A stretch of DNA of 64,000 bases from Trogon surrucura. Taxonomy: Eukaryota > Chordata > Aves > Trogoniformes > Trogonidae. The position numbers were made by a program, and so were the translations under genes. The notes beneath the pieces are model-generated. The model worked only from the letters and a program-made list of their open reading frames with translations. It searched no databases and was not told the origin of the DNA. Each line of letters opens with the position of its first letter. Within the stretch, counting starts at the first letter, position 1. Shown here piece after piece: positions 24,031 through 36,725 of the stretch. The DNA lies in contig CM036621.1 of the NCBI GenBank assembly GCA_020746105.1, positions 28,229,501 through 28,293,500 on the forward strand, given 5' to 3'.

Positions 24031-24626
24031 AATGTGGCCAAGAAGGCCAATGGCATCCTGGCCTTTATCAGGAATATTTTGTCAGCAGGAGCAGGGAGGT
24101 GCTCATGCCCCTGGACTCAGCTTTGGTGAGGCCTCACCTCGAGTGCTGTGTCCAGTTTTGGGCCCCTCACTACAAGAGAGACGTGGAGGTGCCGAGGGGG
24201 TACAGAGGTGGGCTACCAAGCTAGGACAGGATTTGGAGCGTGTGCTGTACGAGGAACAGCTGAGGGATCTGGGGCTGAGGGGAGACCTTATTGCTCTCTA
24301 CAACTACTTGAAAAGAGATTGTAGCAAGGTGAGGGTTGGTCTGTTCTCCCTAGTGGTTAGTGATGGGATAAGGGGAAATGGCCTTACGTGCTGCCAGGGG
24401 AGATTCAGGTTGTATGTTAGGAAGAATTTCTTTACTGAGAGTATTGTCAGGCATTGGAACAGGCTGCCTGGGGAGATAAGGTTGAGTCACTATCTCTAGA
24501 GGTGTTTAAGAGCCAGGTAGACGTTGTGCTGAGGGGCATGGTTTAGTGGTGTTGGTAGGACTGGGACAAAGGTGGGACTCAATGATCTTGAAGGTCTCTT
24601 CCAACCTAACTGTTCTATGATTCTAT
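24031..24626 (+). mobile_element. CR1 LINE fragment, about 0.6 kb
   Basis: Plus-strand CR1 3' portion. It contains GAAGGCCAATGGCATCCTGG, GTGAGGCCTCACCTCGAGTG, TGTCCAGTTTTGGGCCCCTC, GAAGAATTTCTTTACTGAGA, GGCATTGGAACAGGCTGCC and the end GGTCTCTTCCAACCTAAC followed by TGTTCTATGATTCTAT. It is 5'-truncated. The last 200 bp share wording with the minus-strand copy at 5489-5705 (GGCATGGTTTAGTGGTGTTG in both, with small changes), so they are sister copies of one subfamily. Confidence 0.93.
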
Positions 24627-26039
24627 TTTATATAATATTGCAAACCTGTTGTAAGAGCCACTGTGTAAAATTTTTATCAACATCAGGTGCTGTACAAATG
24701 CACAGTGAGTAATTTTTACCCTGGGCAAGTTTGCAACCAAACTGAAAACAGCAGAAAATACCTCCTCAGTAACGTGGTGGAGGGTCAGTGGCCGAGGTGA
24801 CAGGAGGGCCCGGTGGGGTTCCTCGTACGAGGTAGGCCCAAGCTCTGCTCTGGTGAAGCAGCCACCAGCCAGCAGCACTGAGAGGGACAGTGCTCTTGGG
24901 TCTGAGACTGGCCATGAGCCTGTACAGCTTCCAAAAAAAAACTGGGTCATCAAGGACTCTGGTTGGGGGACCTGGGGTGTGTTTGTGCCTCCTCTTCTAG
25001 GCATCTCACAGGACCGAAAGACATGGAGAAACTCTTTTCTCTGTAAATGCCAGAGGGAAGAGTTCCTTTTAACAAAAGAAAATTTCTAGAATAAATGGAG
25101 GAGAGTTTCTTTCTCTCTTAGTTGATGGATTGCTTTAAGTTAAGGTAATCTAATATCCTGCGTTGTGATGTATTTCTCATGTGAAGGCTAATTTACTGCT
25201 TGAATTTTTTACAAGGTGAAAATGTGATTTCTTTGATCACAGCTTCAAGCGGCCTCTTTTCAGAAAAAAAATGTGAACAGTGGATACCTGTGTCCATCTG
25301 AGCAGTAAAATGCCCGAGAAAGGCTTACTGGGAAGGACTCTTTACGCAGGGAAATACACAGTGCTTCCATATACGGTGGTGGTTTTCTTCTCTGCCTTTG
25401 AGTGGTAGTGGAAGGATATCAGTCTGGTTCACAGGTCTAGCAGATGCAGTTATTTTGGAAAAGTCAACAGTTTTTTTAGAAAAGGAACTACCATCAGCTT
25501 ACTTACTCAGCAAGAATTTTTCTGTAACTATGATGAAAATAAACCAAACAGAAGGGAAAGTGGAGGAGTTCAGAGCAGAGGTTGAGTATATCAGAGAGTA
25601 TAGCTAGGGTCTGTTGTTGTGCTTCAGCAAATTTTTTTTCGGGAAAGGGTTGGAAACGAGCTGGTATTGTAACATCCCATTAAGATCCACAGCAAGTCCC
25701 CTTCTTATCGTGAAGTGTAACATCACACAGGGAGCAGTGCACAACGCCACGGTGCTGGGAGAGACATGGCTGCAGTTCTCCCAGTGTGCTGCAGCACTGC
25801 TCTGGCTGTGTAGAGGATGTTAAAGATTTATTACTCTCTGCAATTGAGATTACTCTGAAGTACTTTTATGGGGAATCCATATTAGAAATACCTTTACTGG
25901 ACTTAGAGGTACACTTTGGATTTATGATGTTGCGACAAAAGCAGTCTGGTGGAAACTAAACCCCTTTGCGTTCCAGCTTATGATTAGGTATCAGAAGGGC
26001 TGGGAGCGGCTAGGCTTAGGTTCTGAGTGATGCTCAATT
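24627..26039. other. Intergenic stretch, nothing recognised
   Basis: About 1.4 kb between a CR1 and an LTR. It contains short open frames only, without recognisable products. Confidence 0.6.
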
Positions 26040-26220
26040 CTGCGTTAATGTTCCAGACTACTAACGTGACATGCCAATGCGCCTTCGATCTGGCAGTGCC
26101 CCTGGACTCACACAGCCAGCCTTCACGAGAGTGGTGGCATTTCCTCACGAACTCACATGGCCAAACTCAGCGTGTCAGTGCCAACAGGGATTCACGTGGT
26201 CAGATCAGAATTTAATGTAG

Positions 26221-26226
26221 TTTATT
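26221..26226 (-). terminator. LTR polyadenylation signal AATAAA
   Basis: An AATAAA hexamer on the minus strand inside the LTR-like element, about 310 bp downstream of its TATA box. It is the expected end of the R region. Confidence 0.5.
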
Positions 26227-26536
26227 GAAGCAACAGATACATAAATTTGTTTTGGGTGCTGGTGATAGTGACTGTCTGCAAAGCATGTGCAAGAGTGCAA
26301 ATGGTACAACCTGGTTACAGATATGTTAGATTATGAGTGACTCTGTAGAGATTTACTAAGTGTCCTGGGGAAGGACGTGATATGACCAAATGTTCGAGTC
26401 TTACCCAAAGGTGTCCCTATGCGGGGAAAGAGAAGCTCAGCCTGTTGACTGATCCCACAAGTCAGAGGTGGTCCCCGTGGTGGTATCTTTTCTGATGATG
26501 ATGGTATCTTCCCTTAAATCCCCCCCTCTCTTGGGC

Positions 26537-26545
26537 CTTTTTATA
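26537..26545 (-). promoter_or_regulatory. LTR TATA box
   Basis: TATAAAAAG on the minus strand, followed by a purine-rich stretch. Its spacing to the AATAAA fits a retroviral U3-R arrangement. Whether it is active is unknown. Confidence 0.5.
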
Positions 26546-26990
26546 TTATTTGTTATCTTTCAGGTGGAGCTTGAGTGACTCTACTCATACATATCTTTAT
26601 TGTGATTGGTGCAAATTTTCCTCCTTTGCTTTTGAAGGTATAGACTAGAAAAACTCAGGGTGCAGGCTCAGTGAGGGGTGGTTACACCTCAGAGGCAGGT
26701 AGCTGTTGGCATGGAGCTGTGTTTTGGCACTATAATGAGATTGTAGTGAGCATAGTTCACCCAAAGGATGTCATTTTATCAAAAGATGACAGACTCTTGG
26801 CCCAGGTTAGCAAATGTGTGGCTTACTGGCCCCCCTCCCCAGTGTCTCCAGGCTCCTTTGTGTGCACAGAGCTTGACCACGGTGTCCCACTCCATCCCAT
26901 GTTCTGTGGGGTTTTCTCTTACAGTCAGAACATCAAGCTCCCTTAATGTTACCAACTCCTAAGGTTCCTTAGGAACCTTTGTGGGGAGAG

Positions 26991-29900
26991 CTCCTTACAT
27001 ACCAGCTGCACACTGTCCTGGAAACTTTCTTGATGTTCTAATGTGTGAACAATACTGTATAATTAATTTGAGTCATTTTGGACGATTATCCCACATTACA
27101 CGGGGTGGGAAAGGTTCAAAACTAATTTCCGAGAGTTAGGCACTCCTGCGGTGGTCCAGCAAAGACGGTTGCCTTGTGGTTTGAACCAAAGTCCACGAAT
27201 GAAAATAATTATTCTTAGCAGGTAACCACAGTTCTGGAGTTCTGTGCAAGATTTCCTGGAGAGGAGCAAGCACAACTGCTGTGGTCTGGTTTTACTGTAT
27301 GTGCTCCTGTGCATATTGGACATGACCTGAGCATGCTGTTTGTCTTGGATTTCTCAGTGTTTTACAGTTCTCTTGTAACTCCATTCTTGAGAGGGCTACA
27401 GATATCCCCAAATCCAGGACTAATTGCTGTTAAGTATCTGGAGCACTCTGGCACACGCTGGAGATCCAGTTTGTGTGTATTTGGGAGTCGTGTTTAGAGT
27501 TCTGGCAATTTGGTCAGGGTTGTATTGGGATGTACCTAGTGGTCATGTTCTCAATCTAAGTACAATATTTCCTGATGGCAAAAAAGGACTTGTCAGCCAC
27601 AGATTTTATGACTTGCTGTTGTCAGTGCTACTTCTTTTCAAGCAGTTTTTACCAATACACCTTCAATATTATGAGAAGGACTTGGCCACCTAAAGCTTTA
27701 AAAAGCCATGGCTCTGCGAAACTGAGGTAGCGAGTCATCTGAATAATTTTAGTTGACTTTCATACTGGCTTTGGTTAGTATTCCTAGTTAATTAAAAGCA
27801 GCAAATCTTAGTTCTTAAGGGAGACACTCCAACCAAAGATTTTAAATTATTTGCTTAAAAATTGATTGCATCAAGTTGGAGCCATGGTAAACAAGATCAA
27901 CTGGCCATGGCATCTCTTTGGACCTTTATTTTTCTTTCTTTGGCTGCCAAAAAGAAGTGGTCGCCTCTCCTTCTGTCACATGTCCATGGTATAAGTTTTA
28001 TCTTTCTCTGGAATAGGGTCTTCCTATCATATGAAAAAGCAGAGATGATAAATTTTTAGTAATACGGTTTCATATTGTTGTCTTGTACGACTGTACTTCT
28101 TGTATAAAGCATCACTCAGGGTCCAGGATTCACTTAATGCCATGCAGTTTTAAGCAGGTTAATACTTGTATTTACTTGGAAAAGGTGATGTCTCTACCTA
28201 CTATAAACAGGCTGAGAACCTTAGGAATATCTCTAGGCAACATCTTTGCTGAAGATCAAATGACTTATGAAAGTGTGCTTATGAGTATCTGCTGAGAAGA
28301 GTAAGGGCTGGTGTTACAAACTGTTTTCTCTTCCTCTCAATGTTCGTGCTTTGACAGTGAATAATCAGGGAGCTCTACAAGGAGAAGTGTGCTGACCTAA
28401 ATGATGAACGCTAAGATGTAGAAGAGGATATCTTGTAGCAAGTAATGTGTTACTATTCAAGTCAGTCTTTGTTTCCTGTCCCATCTTTACTACTTGAATG
28501 CAAGCTGCAGTACTTCAGGGACAGGAGAGTTGTCCTTTTCTGTGCACTCCTGAAGTACTTAGATCCTTCAAGGCTATTCACGTTTCAATAGTTTTGTCTT
28601 TGTTCTCCCTTGGTGCAGATTTTTATGGACCACTTTTTGCTTCCTGTTTTGTGTAGTGCTGATACAATAAAAATGTACATATGCCCACAGATTTTTATGC
28701 ATTTTAGTACAGAATAGAAATATGAAGTGAAAATCGAAAAGCGGCAGTCAGCCTGAATACCTTTAACTGAGAAGAATACACCATCATTTTCCTGCTTGTC
28801 CCTTGGCTTTACATTTCAGAGAAGTTTATCTGGAGCTTTTCTGTGATGGACAGAGACCTGAAGGAATTAAAGTCTGTGACTTTGGGAACAAGAAGGAAAC
28901 TCTCCTTTTTCAGAAAAGGCAGATGAAAAATACCAGTGACTTCAGTCTTCGTTTTTAAGATATTTCTGGAAGGCAAATAAATGACTTAACAGTAATAGAT
29001 GTTTGTGATCCTGGCCGAATTTAACTTCGGTCAGGAAGCTTGCGTGTGAAAGTTCACGATGGTGATAATGATGTAATGCTCTGGTTTCTTATTTTGTGTT
29101 AGTCACTTTATGAGGCCCACATACTAACGTTTCTCTGAGTTGTCAAAACATTATTGCTAGCCTTGTTTGGTGCTGCAACAGCAGAAAAATGGAAGAAATT
29201 CAGGTTAGCTCTAAGTCATGAGCACCGTTAGTCTCAGGATGCTGGTGAAACTTCTGTAAAGAGTAGCTCTATTCCATGCTTACTGGATTTGGATTTATTA
29301 TCCTTCACTCCCAGAACATTTAAAAGAGTGGTGTTGGGACAAAATGGGTGCTGTGGCTTCAGTCCAGAAGGTTGTTCATGCTCTTGAATTCCCCTTTTAG
29401 TTTGGCAGTCTTGTGCTTCTGTTGTGGTGGACCAGCACAAGCCTTTATTTGTTGCTGTTTCTTGCTATTGCGTGTGTTTGTTGGGAAGTCTGGTGTTCTT
29501 GTACAGAGGCTGCCAGTGAGATTCCTTGGGCTGCTTGAAAGGCCGTTGCGTAGACTTGCATGTATGGAGCTGCTTCTGACCTGCTGTGTGATAAGGTTTT
29601 ATTTCTTTGCAGTTTGTTTTTTTTTGTTGGGTTTTTTTTTTTTTTTTTTTAGTTAAAGGGGTTAAAACAGGCTTAATGCTTTCCTCTCTCCCTGGAATAT
29701 TGAGGCCTGACTAATTAGGCAGTGAATAGACTGCCTTGTAGTGAGTTAGAAATCTGTGAATTGCATTAAGCTAGTAACACCTACGCAATCTTAATGTGCT
29801 TGTTCCTGAACTCTGCTCAGAACTGTGGGTCTCTGTGACCAAAGGACAAGTATGGTTACTGACTAGTACGACCTTATTTAATTTCTGAATCCTTTATTTT

Positions 29901-32151
29901 TGTGAATACAGGTCAGACTTCTATTCCTTGATTCTCTGGCTAGTAACGTGTAGCATAGGTGAAATCCGAGATTGTCATTGGTTCATTGTGAGCGTTTAGT
30001 CATATGTACAAAAAGAAACAAACAAAAAAAAAGAGAAGGGATATTGATTTTTCTATAGGTTCCCTAGCTTTGAGGATAGGACTCGTCATGTCTTTCCATA
30101 TAACTCACATTTAAATCCTTTTTTCCTCAGGACATTGGTCAGGAAACTTTCTTAGAGAAAATTGAACTTCCTAATTCATTTTCACAGAGTAAGGAATGGT
30201 TAAAGGACTGTCAGTGATGATCTTAAGAATAAATGAGCAAATTCCTTGTTTAGGAGAACTGTTCTACCACTATGCACTTGCAAAATATTCTAGGTGTTGT
30301 GTGTATCAGGCAGATTTTAAATTAGCTATAGATTTTTTCATTCTTCCTATCTGGTTCAGTAAAAAGATAATTTGCCTCATAATGTGTTACAAGAGCAACT
30401 GACTACACACCACCAACTTGGTTACAGGAAAGTTTTTGAGATTTTGATGTTTCATTTTCTTCTCCATTGGGAAGATTTTGGCTTCATTTTTAAGTTTTCA
30501 CAACCAGAGCTGTACTGGGGTGTTATCTCTGGACCTGAAACCTCAGTATATCAATTAGAAGAGTGTGGATATGTGTCCAGCTGGGCTGGTAAAGCTGGTT
30601 TGAGAGTGGGCAAATGTACACCTCTGCTGTCTGCTATCTGCTGGAAGTGGGTTTGAAATGATGATTCAGCCAGGGACATCAAAGACTTCAATGTTAGGGC
30701 CAGTGCAATGAGAATGTTTCACTTTCGTACTTAGGCCTGGCCCAAATCACCATTTCTTAATGAAATTTTGTTGAGAAGAAGCTGAAATATTTAGGCTTTC
30801 ATAGAATGTTTTTGAGTCAAACCCATTCTCATAATCTCTAATTATTTCCATCCATGTGTGACAGCATGTACAGCATAAAAGAGAAGCTAGATCTTCCTTT
30901 CTACAATTAGTATATTTATTTATTGCTCAAGGAAAAGGTTTTGAAGCAGGTGTTAGATTCAGTTGTTAGTACCTTATCTCTGTCAGGCTCAGAGAACTCG
31001 TACATTTGACTCCAGAATTCAACACTATTAGAGAAATATTCAATATCGTCTATGCCACTTTTTAATTACCTCTTGTTATATAAAACCTGCTGTTCTTTTT
31101 CATTTTATAATGGAGATCAGAGGATCTTCTTCACTGCTGAGATTAATTTTGGGTGTCAAATCTTTTCTTCAGTCCTCTGAGGACCTTTGAGGGTTTGCTT
31201 CCCATAATTTTCATTAATAGCTGGGGTTTTTTTAGATGAATTCTCCTCCTGTTGCACACACTAAGGCTCAAGAGACAGATTCAAAGCCCACTGAACGAAT
31301 TCTGACTCAAGGTGCTCTTCCCAGCTCAGTGAATGCTGTAACATCAAGGGAACAGAGCAGACAGGTCCTTACAGCTCAGCTTTATAAGTAATGACCAGAG
31401 TCCTTGCTTGGGGATATACATTGGAGGATCATTCCAAGTGACCTTTGGCAGAACTCTGGCGAAGATACAGAGAACCCAACATTACTTGTTCCTTGTGGCA
31501 TCTTCCCGAAATGAAATACTCTTCTAAACCATTTGAGAGAGGAATTTGCCTATTTTTAAATGGATATCTGAACAGCAATAAAACAAGGCAGAAGCTGCTT
31601 TGTTCAGAGAAAAGGGCTGTTGCTTTATTCTTTATACAAAATTCCTTGCGAATTAAAAGATTGACATTGATATTAATGTATTTTTTTAAAGAAAATGTGA
31701 AATGATTGGAATACCCTGTAAAATGCATTGTAAAGTCATAAAACAGATTTGTTGCTGGTACACATGAACTTAAAAAGAAAAAAGGCAAAGGAAGGATATG
31801 TGCAAATATTTGTGATGGTCGGAACTGCTGGTATTCTGAGATTGTTGTGAATTTTCTTCATCTCATTGTGCATTAGACCTAAAAACTTAGGAAATGAGAG
31901 TTTTTTCCTTCTAAAGTGGGATGGCATATGTAAGTTCTTGCAATATTTGTATGATAAAGGAGTGTGTAAACACAGAAACATATCCTTATATATGATTTTA
32001 TTTATTGACCACAAAATATCTTTGCTCACAAGAAGATGAAGTATCCTTAATCTAAACTGTTGAAGTACAACAGCTGTGAAATACACTGATATACTGGTGG
32101 TGGTGAGCTGCCTATGTATTCAGCCCAATGTTGAATTGAGAACTTGCTCAT
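26991..32151. other. Gene-poor interval, no feature supported
   Basis: About 5.2 kb with short open frames and one T-rich run at 29612-29651. No exon, RNA gene or transposon was recognised. Confidence 0.6.
29612..29651. repeat. T-rich tract with G interruptions
   Basis: Two T runs separated by a GTTGGG block. It may be a degenerate member of the T/G-rich class at 8916-9000. Confidence 0.7.
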
Positions 32152-32275
32152 AATCATAGAATCATAGAATGGCCTAGGCTGGAAGGGACCTTAGAGATCA
32201 TCTAATCCAACCTCCCTGTCATGGGCAGGGATGCCTCTCAACTACATCATGCAACACATGAGGACCGAACGGAGA
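32152..32275 (-). mobile_element. CR1 LINE 3' end, about 120 bp
   Basis: The plus strand starts with AATCATAGAATCATAGAATG and continues GGAAGGGACCTTAGAGATCA and TCTAATCCAACCTCCCTGTC. This is the reverse complement of the canonical CR1 3' end with duplicated ATTCTATG units. It is strongly 5'-truncated. It differs in wording from the copies at 5489 and 24031, so it is a different subfamily. Confidence 0.92.
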
Positions 32276-33719
32276 ATAGGTCTAGAATTTTATGGATTTC
32301 TGGGAGGTAAATGTCATGGAAATCTGGATCTTGGCTGCAATTTCAGAATTTTTCACTCGTCAAGCACCTGTAGGCCTTAAATCACAAAGGACTCCCTCTA
32401 GTAAAAACATTTCTGATTGCAGATCCATATTACAATATTTTTGTGGTTAAAATTCAGGATCTCACTTTATTAAACCAGGGTGTACTATATCTATTTTATT
32501 TTTAGTTAGAAGCACTGTTAGCTCTTCCTTTCTCCCTCTTTTTTTAATGCATCTGACTTTAAAATTAGTTCCTAGATCAACCATCTTCATCTTCCTGCAG
32601 CTTGTTTGTTTTTTTGTTTTTTTTTCTTCTAAACAGGCTATTTACTCCCAGTTCTACGTCCTGAATGTCTGTAGTATTGCTCCCAGAGAATGCAAATATT
32701 GTCCATCTTGCTCCATGATAGAAATTTTAATGCAGCATTTTTGTAATGAAAGAGTAACAGCTAAAGAATTATGATCTCTGAATATTTCTGTAAAATCATA
32801 TGAAAAGAGGCTGAAATAGGAAGGAAGCAAATGAAACAGCTGACAGTCTCAAGGATTAGTCTTCAGTTTAGCTCAGTTGAATTCTTTGTGTAGCCGTGGG
32901 GTCCATGGGAAGGGCCTGGAGCAAAGTTGGGGCGGTTCAAATTCCTGCATAGTTTAGAGAAGCCTCAGGGCGTTACAGTGCTCTGCCTACGTTTTCTTGA
33001 CCCAAAGGGACCTGGTTCTCTGTGTCTTCTCTGTAAATGAAGCGCCTGTTGTAGAGCATCCTGCTGGTGCCTTGTAGCTTGTCCTTCAGCTGATGTGTTT
33101 GCTTGTATTTTTGAGCTGCTGTTTAGACAGTACAGAGCCACACAGCTTAGGGAACGGGGAGTCCTTCGGAAATTAGTTAAGCTGGTTGTGTGGCCCCGGT
33201 GATTTCCAAAGAGCTATATTGGGTGTAAGAATTTGGCCTGTGTTTGCCTATTTCCCCTAAATACTGCCTAATAACCATTGTGCTTGTTGGGCTTCTTTTC
33301 ATGGAAGATGCAATGTCTGATCCCATTTTTTCAGTGACCTACGAAGCTTTTTAATGTTACACACTCTAGCTAATCTGATTGATTTTACTAGAGTTGACCA
33401 TACAGCATAAAGTGCTTGCTTCAGTCTATATTTTCATTAACAGCCAGGCCAGCAAAGGAAAAAGACTCTGCTGGTAACAAATCTGCAAGCAAATCCAATA
33501 AATTTTAGAAAGGGATGGAAAGCTGCTTTGGTTTTATTCCTTTAATAGTTATGGTTTTAAGGATTATTACTTTATGTGATCAAAGTAAAAGCTAAATAAA
33601 ATTGTCAACACGAGTACTACATTACTCCAGTGCCTTCTGTTATCTTCAAGCACAAACTTCTTTGTGTTATTTGATGTCAACTCCACTTGGGAGCAGCCTG
33701 TCTCACTCTCAGGTGAGTT

Positions 33720-33812
33720 TATAGATTCATAGTGAATAAATCAGAAGGAATTATTAGATCATCTTGATCATCACGTGCCATTAAAACTTCACACAGTTAT
33801 CCATGTAGCATT
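33720..33812 (-). mobile_element. Ancient CR1/L3-like 3' relic
   Basis: The plus strand reads TATAGATTCATAGTGAATAA, CAGAAGGAATTATTAGATCA and AAAACTTCACACAGTTATCC. This parallels an old repeat common in turtles and archosaurs, usually worded TAGATTCATAGAT, AGAAGGGACCAT, TGATCATCTAGTC and GAACTTCACCCAGTTATTCC. The element is heavily diverged and incomplete. Confidence 0.55.
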
Positions 33813-36248
33813 GTTCTTAAGGCTGGATATAACAGATCAATGCCCTTCAGAAATCCACAGGAGAAAATGAAGTGGCTTCACGGGGATTGCTGGAGTACTC
33901 TAGCAATCAGAATTGATGGTTAATCTAGTCTGTAAAGAACTCTTTGTGATGCCGGTAGTGAAAAATTGAAAACTTCTCACTAACCTGGGCCTTCAGCTTT
34001 GTGTTAGTGTATGACTAGTCATTCTAGCCTCATTGATTATCAATGATTATCAGTGACTAGACTAATGATTATCAATATAATTTAATCAAAGGAGTTGCTT
34101 GTATGGATGAGATGTAACCTACTGGATGACTCAGTTTACGGTCACAACAGTATCAATGTAAAATTTCCCTCGTCTAGTAAATAAATCACATTTCACCAGT
34201 CAAATCGGAGGGACCACATCTTCCTCTGCAGTTCAGGCTCTGAGCCAGACTGCTGTTCATTGTGGTGTGGGAATTTAGGAGTGACTAAATTCCCCGATGC
34301 TTTACCTTTTCCTTCCCTTCCCTAAACTGATCTGATCTACTTGCTTGCTCTTGTGAGGAATAAACCATCTCTACCTGACAGGTTTAGCGGGGAGGTAGCA
34401 ATGTGCTTGAGGGCAGCATAAGCCCAGCTTCTGTGGAAGGACCAGCCTAAGAGCTAGTGTGGAGAGTTGGGCCACAGGTAAAAAGATTGTGTGTCAGCCT
34501 GGCCTGGGCACTGGAGTTGTGGAGAGAGGCCTGAAAGATGGCTAAAGAAAACAACTATGAGTTTCTCTGTAGTTTAGAGCAGAACAATTAGCCAAGGCTT
34601 CCTGGCAGTGTAGGTGGAGGAGACCTCTGAGCTACTTGGTTGTGAAGTTAGGGCAGGTGGTCTGTGGAAGACTAGGAGACATCAAGCAGTTCCAGCTGTG
34701 GTGGAGGTGGACCTGTAGGCAGCTGCAGTCCCTCATGAGTGGCTGGAGACTCACCGTTACAAGCATGACTGCCAATGGCTGGAGCCTGTTTTGATAACCG
34801 AAGTGCAGTGGCTAGCTGAACTCTGCTCCAGGTTTCTGAAGACAGCTGGCAGCGGTTTCTGTCATTCCATACTTTGCAAAGAATGGAAGAAATCTGAACT
34901 GTTTATGATCCATACAGGTAGCAGTGAGAGAGCAGAAAAATGTGAAACAGTGATAACAGGCTGTCTCCTGTCTGGGTGGTACCTTTCCTGCCCAAAGGTA
35001 GGATAAAGAGTTCTTAGAGAGTTCTGAGATGAGCATACAAAAATAAACTTGTCTGGCAATTTGAGATAATCTATTTTTTTTGAAATCTCAGAACTGTAGA
35101 TGGCTCAAGATGTCTTAGTAAAAGGAAGGTAAGACTTGGAGTAATAGCCATGACCTGGTTGAATCCACTATTCACTACTATTCCATTATTCAAGCGTGGC
35201 TAGAAAATTCAGCCAACGTATGGTAGATGTCTGCAGGAACTAGCTTGTACAGTTGAGTGACATATTTTCCAAAGCAGGAGTTTCTGTAGAAAGAGATTCT
35301 TGAGTCACCTGAGTACTTCAGTCATTTTGTGGCTGTATTGTGTAATGAGTTATCTTTGCAGATTTGAGTTGTGGAGAATGTAGAGGGGCTCATCTTCCTC
35401 TTGGAGGAGGGGAACGGTGGGATACCGCAGGGACAGTACAGTCCTCAGTTGCAGTGAGGGGAACGAGGACAAATTTACTTGAGCTGGTAGAGGCTTAACA
35501 CAGGAAGTAGCAGTAGAAATCTAAAATGCAGAAGCTTAAAAGAAAGGAGAAAATAAGCAAAAGTGTGGAGAACTGCACTGTGTGGTACTGCTGGAAAAGA
35601 ATGAGGAGGTGACTTATGACTGAGGATATGGTGAAAGAGAATGAGGAAAAACAGAGCTCCTCTTACTTCCTAAGTCTGCGATAAGAGACTGATAGGGGCA
35701 CATCCCCATTGTGAAACTTGGGTCTGTCGTGACTTTGCAAATAGCTTTTGAAGAGCGCGTTTTCTGTCAGGTGAATGGAGCACAGACATGAATGCTAAAG
35801 CTGCTGAGGATTGCATTGTGTGAATGAGTCACTAGGCTTAATCCAGGTTTTGTGGTTTGAAACTGTGAAGATGATTAGAGTTTAAAAAAAAAAATCAAAT
35901 GAATTTCAACAGTGTCCTGAGCTGTTCTTTGTTCCACAGAATGTGACAGGAGTGGAGAAGGTCTTAAAAAGTCTGAAGTGAAGGATTTTCAGAATACTTT
36001 AAGTACAGCTTTTTAAACCTTTTCAAAGGCACCTCAGTGTCAAGACATGGAAAATGCTGAATATGATCTGCAGCAGGAAGTTAGTTTTCTTACAGCAGAG
36101 ATTTTACCACCTTAGGAGATGGGCAGCAGGTGAAGCTGAAAATTGAAGGGTTTCAAAGAACAATGTGATGCCAAAAGTGCTTGTGTGTTTTTCAATCTGA
36201 CCCTTGAAAACAAAGAAAAGACTAGCTTCTTATGGTGAGTGAAATATT

Positions 36249-36320
36249 AAAAAAACCCCACAAAACTCCAACAAAACAAAGCCACGAGAAGAACCACCAG
36301 GAACAAAACCCAAACCAGAA
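36249..36320. repeat. A/C-rich low-complexity tract
   Basis: A-runs interrupted by CC and CCCC blocks, about 70 bp. It is the same compositional class as 202-252 and 3808-3900. Confidence 0.7.
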
Positions 36321-36725
36321 ATCATCAAAAGTTTGGTGATGCAATTTAGAATGGCAACTAGCTTTGTCTAGGTGGATTGTTGATCATGTGTTGCCAACCG
36401 GAGTCAGATAGTCCAAAGAAATCGTATATAGTCTGCAGGCAGAATATGATCTGCCTTTTGTGAACCTGTAGGATTTTACTGCCAATGAATATGACAAGAA
36501 TAAGAAGTGGCTTGATTGGCCAGAGTGCTATGCCCTGAAAGAAAATCGCTAGCATGATGCCACTAAAGCAAGGCATTTTGTATATAAAGCTGATGAGTCA
36601 TTTAAATTATTAAAAATTTTCCTATTGGTGGTGGCCTTCAGTTACACAAGTAATCAATTTAGCTGCCATAACGCAGTGTCTAATGTGATGTGAAGTTGAT
36701 ATATTACTGCTGCATTATACATAAT

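Larger units (their letters stand above)
26040..26990 (-). mobile_element. Solo-LTR-like sequence of an avian endogenous retrovirus, minus orientation
   Basis: On the minus strand this has the layout of a retroviral LTR. An AT- and C-rich U3 is followed by a TATA box (TATAAAAAG at 26537-26545) and, about 310 bp downstream, an AATAAA poly-A signal at 26221-26226, then a U5-like stretch. It resembles avian ERV LTRs as I recall them, of the ERVK or ERVL class. No internal retroviral region or second LTR lies nearby, so a solo LTR is likely. The exact ends were not resolved, and I could not find a convincing target-site duplication, so both limits are approximate. It looks old. Confidence 0.55.
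32276..36720. other. Intergenic interval with one ancient repeat relic
   Basis: About 4.4 kb. It contains an ancient CR1/L3-like relic at 33720-33812, a few short direct repeats of TGATTATCA near 34035-34075, and an A/C-rich tract at 36249-36320. No exon was recognised. Confidence 0.6.

Noticed and set aside
24032-24499. 155-codon plus-strand open frame
   Set aside because: It lies inside the CR1 at 24031-24626 and is not a host gene.
34035-34080. Repeated TGATTATCA words
   Set aside because: They are irregularly spaced and too few to be an array, and there is no CRISPR-like repeat-spacer layout.
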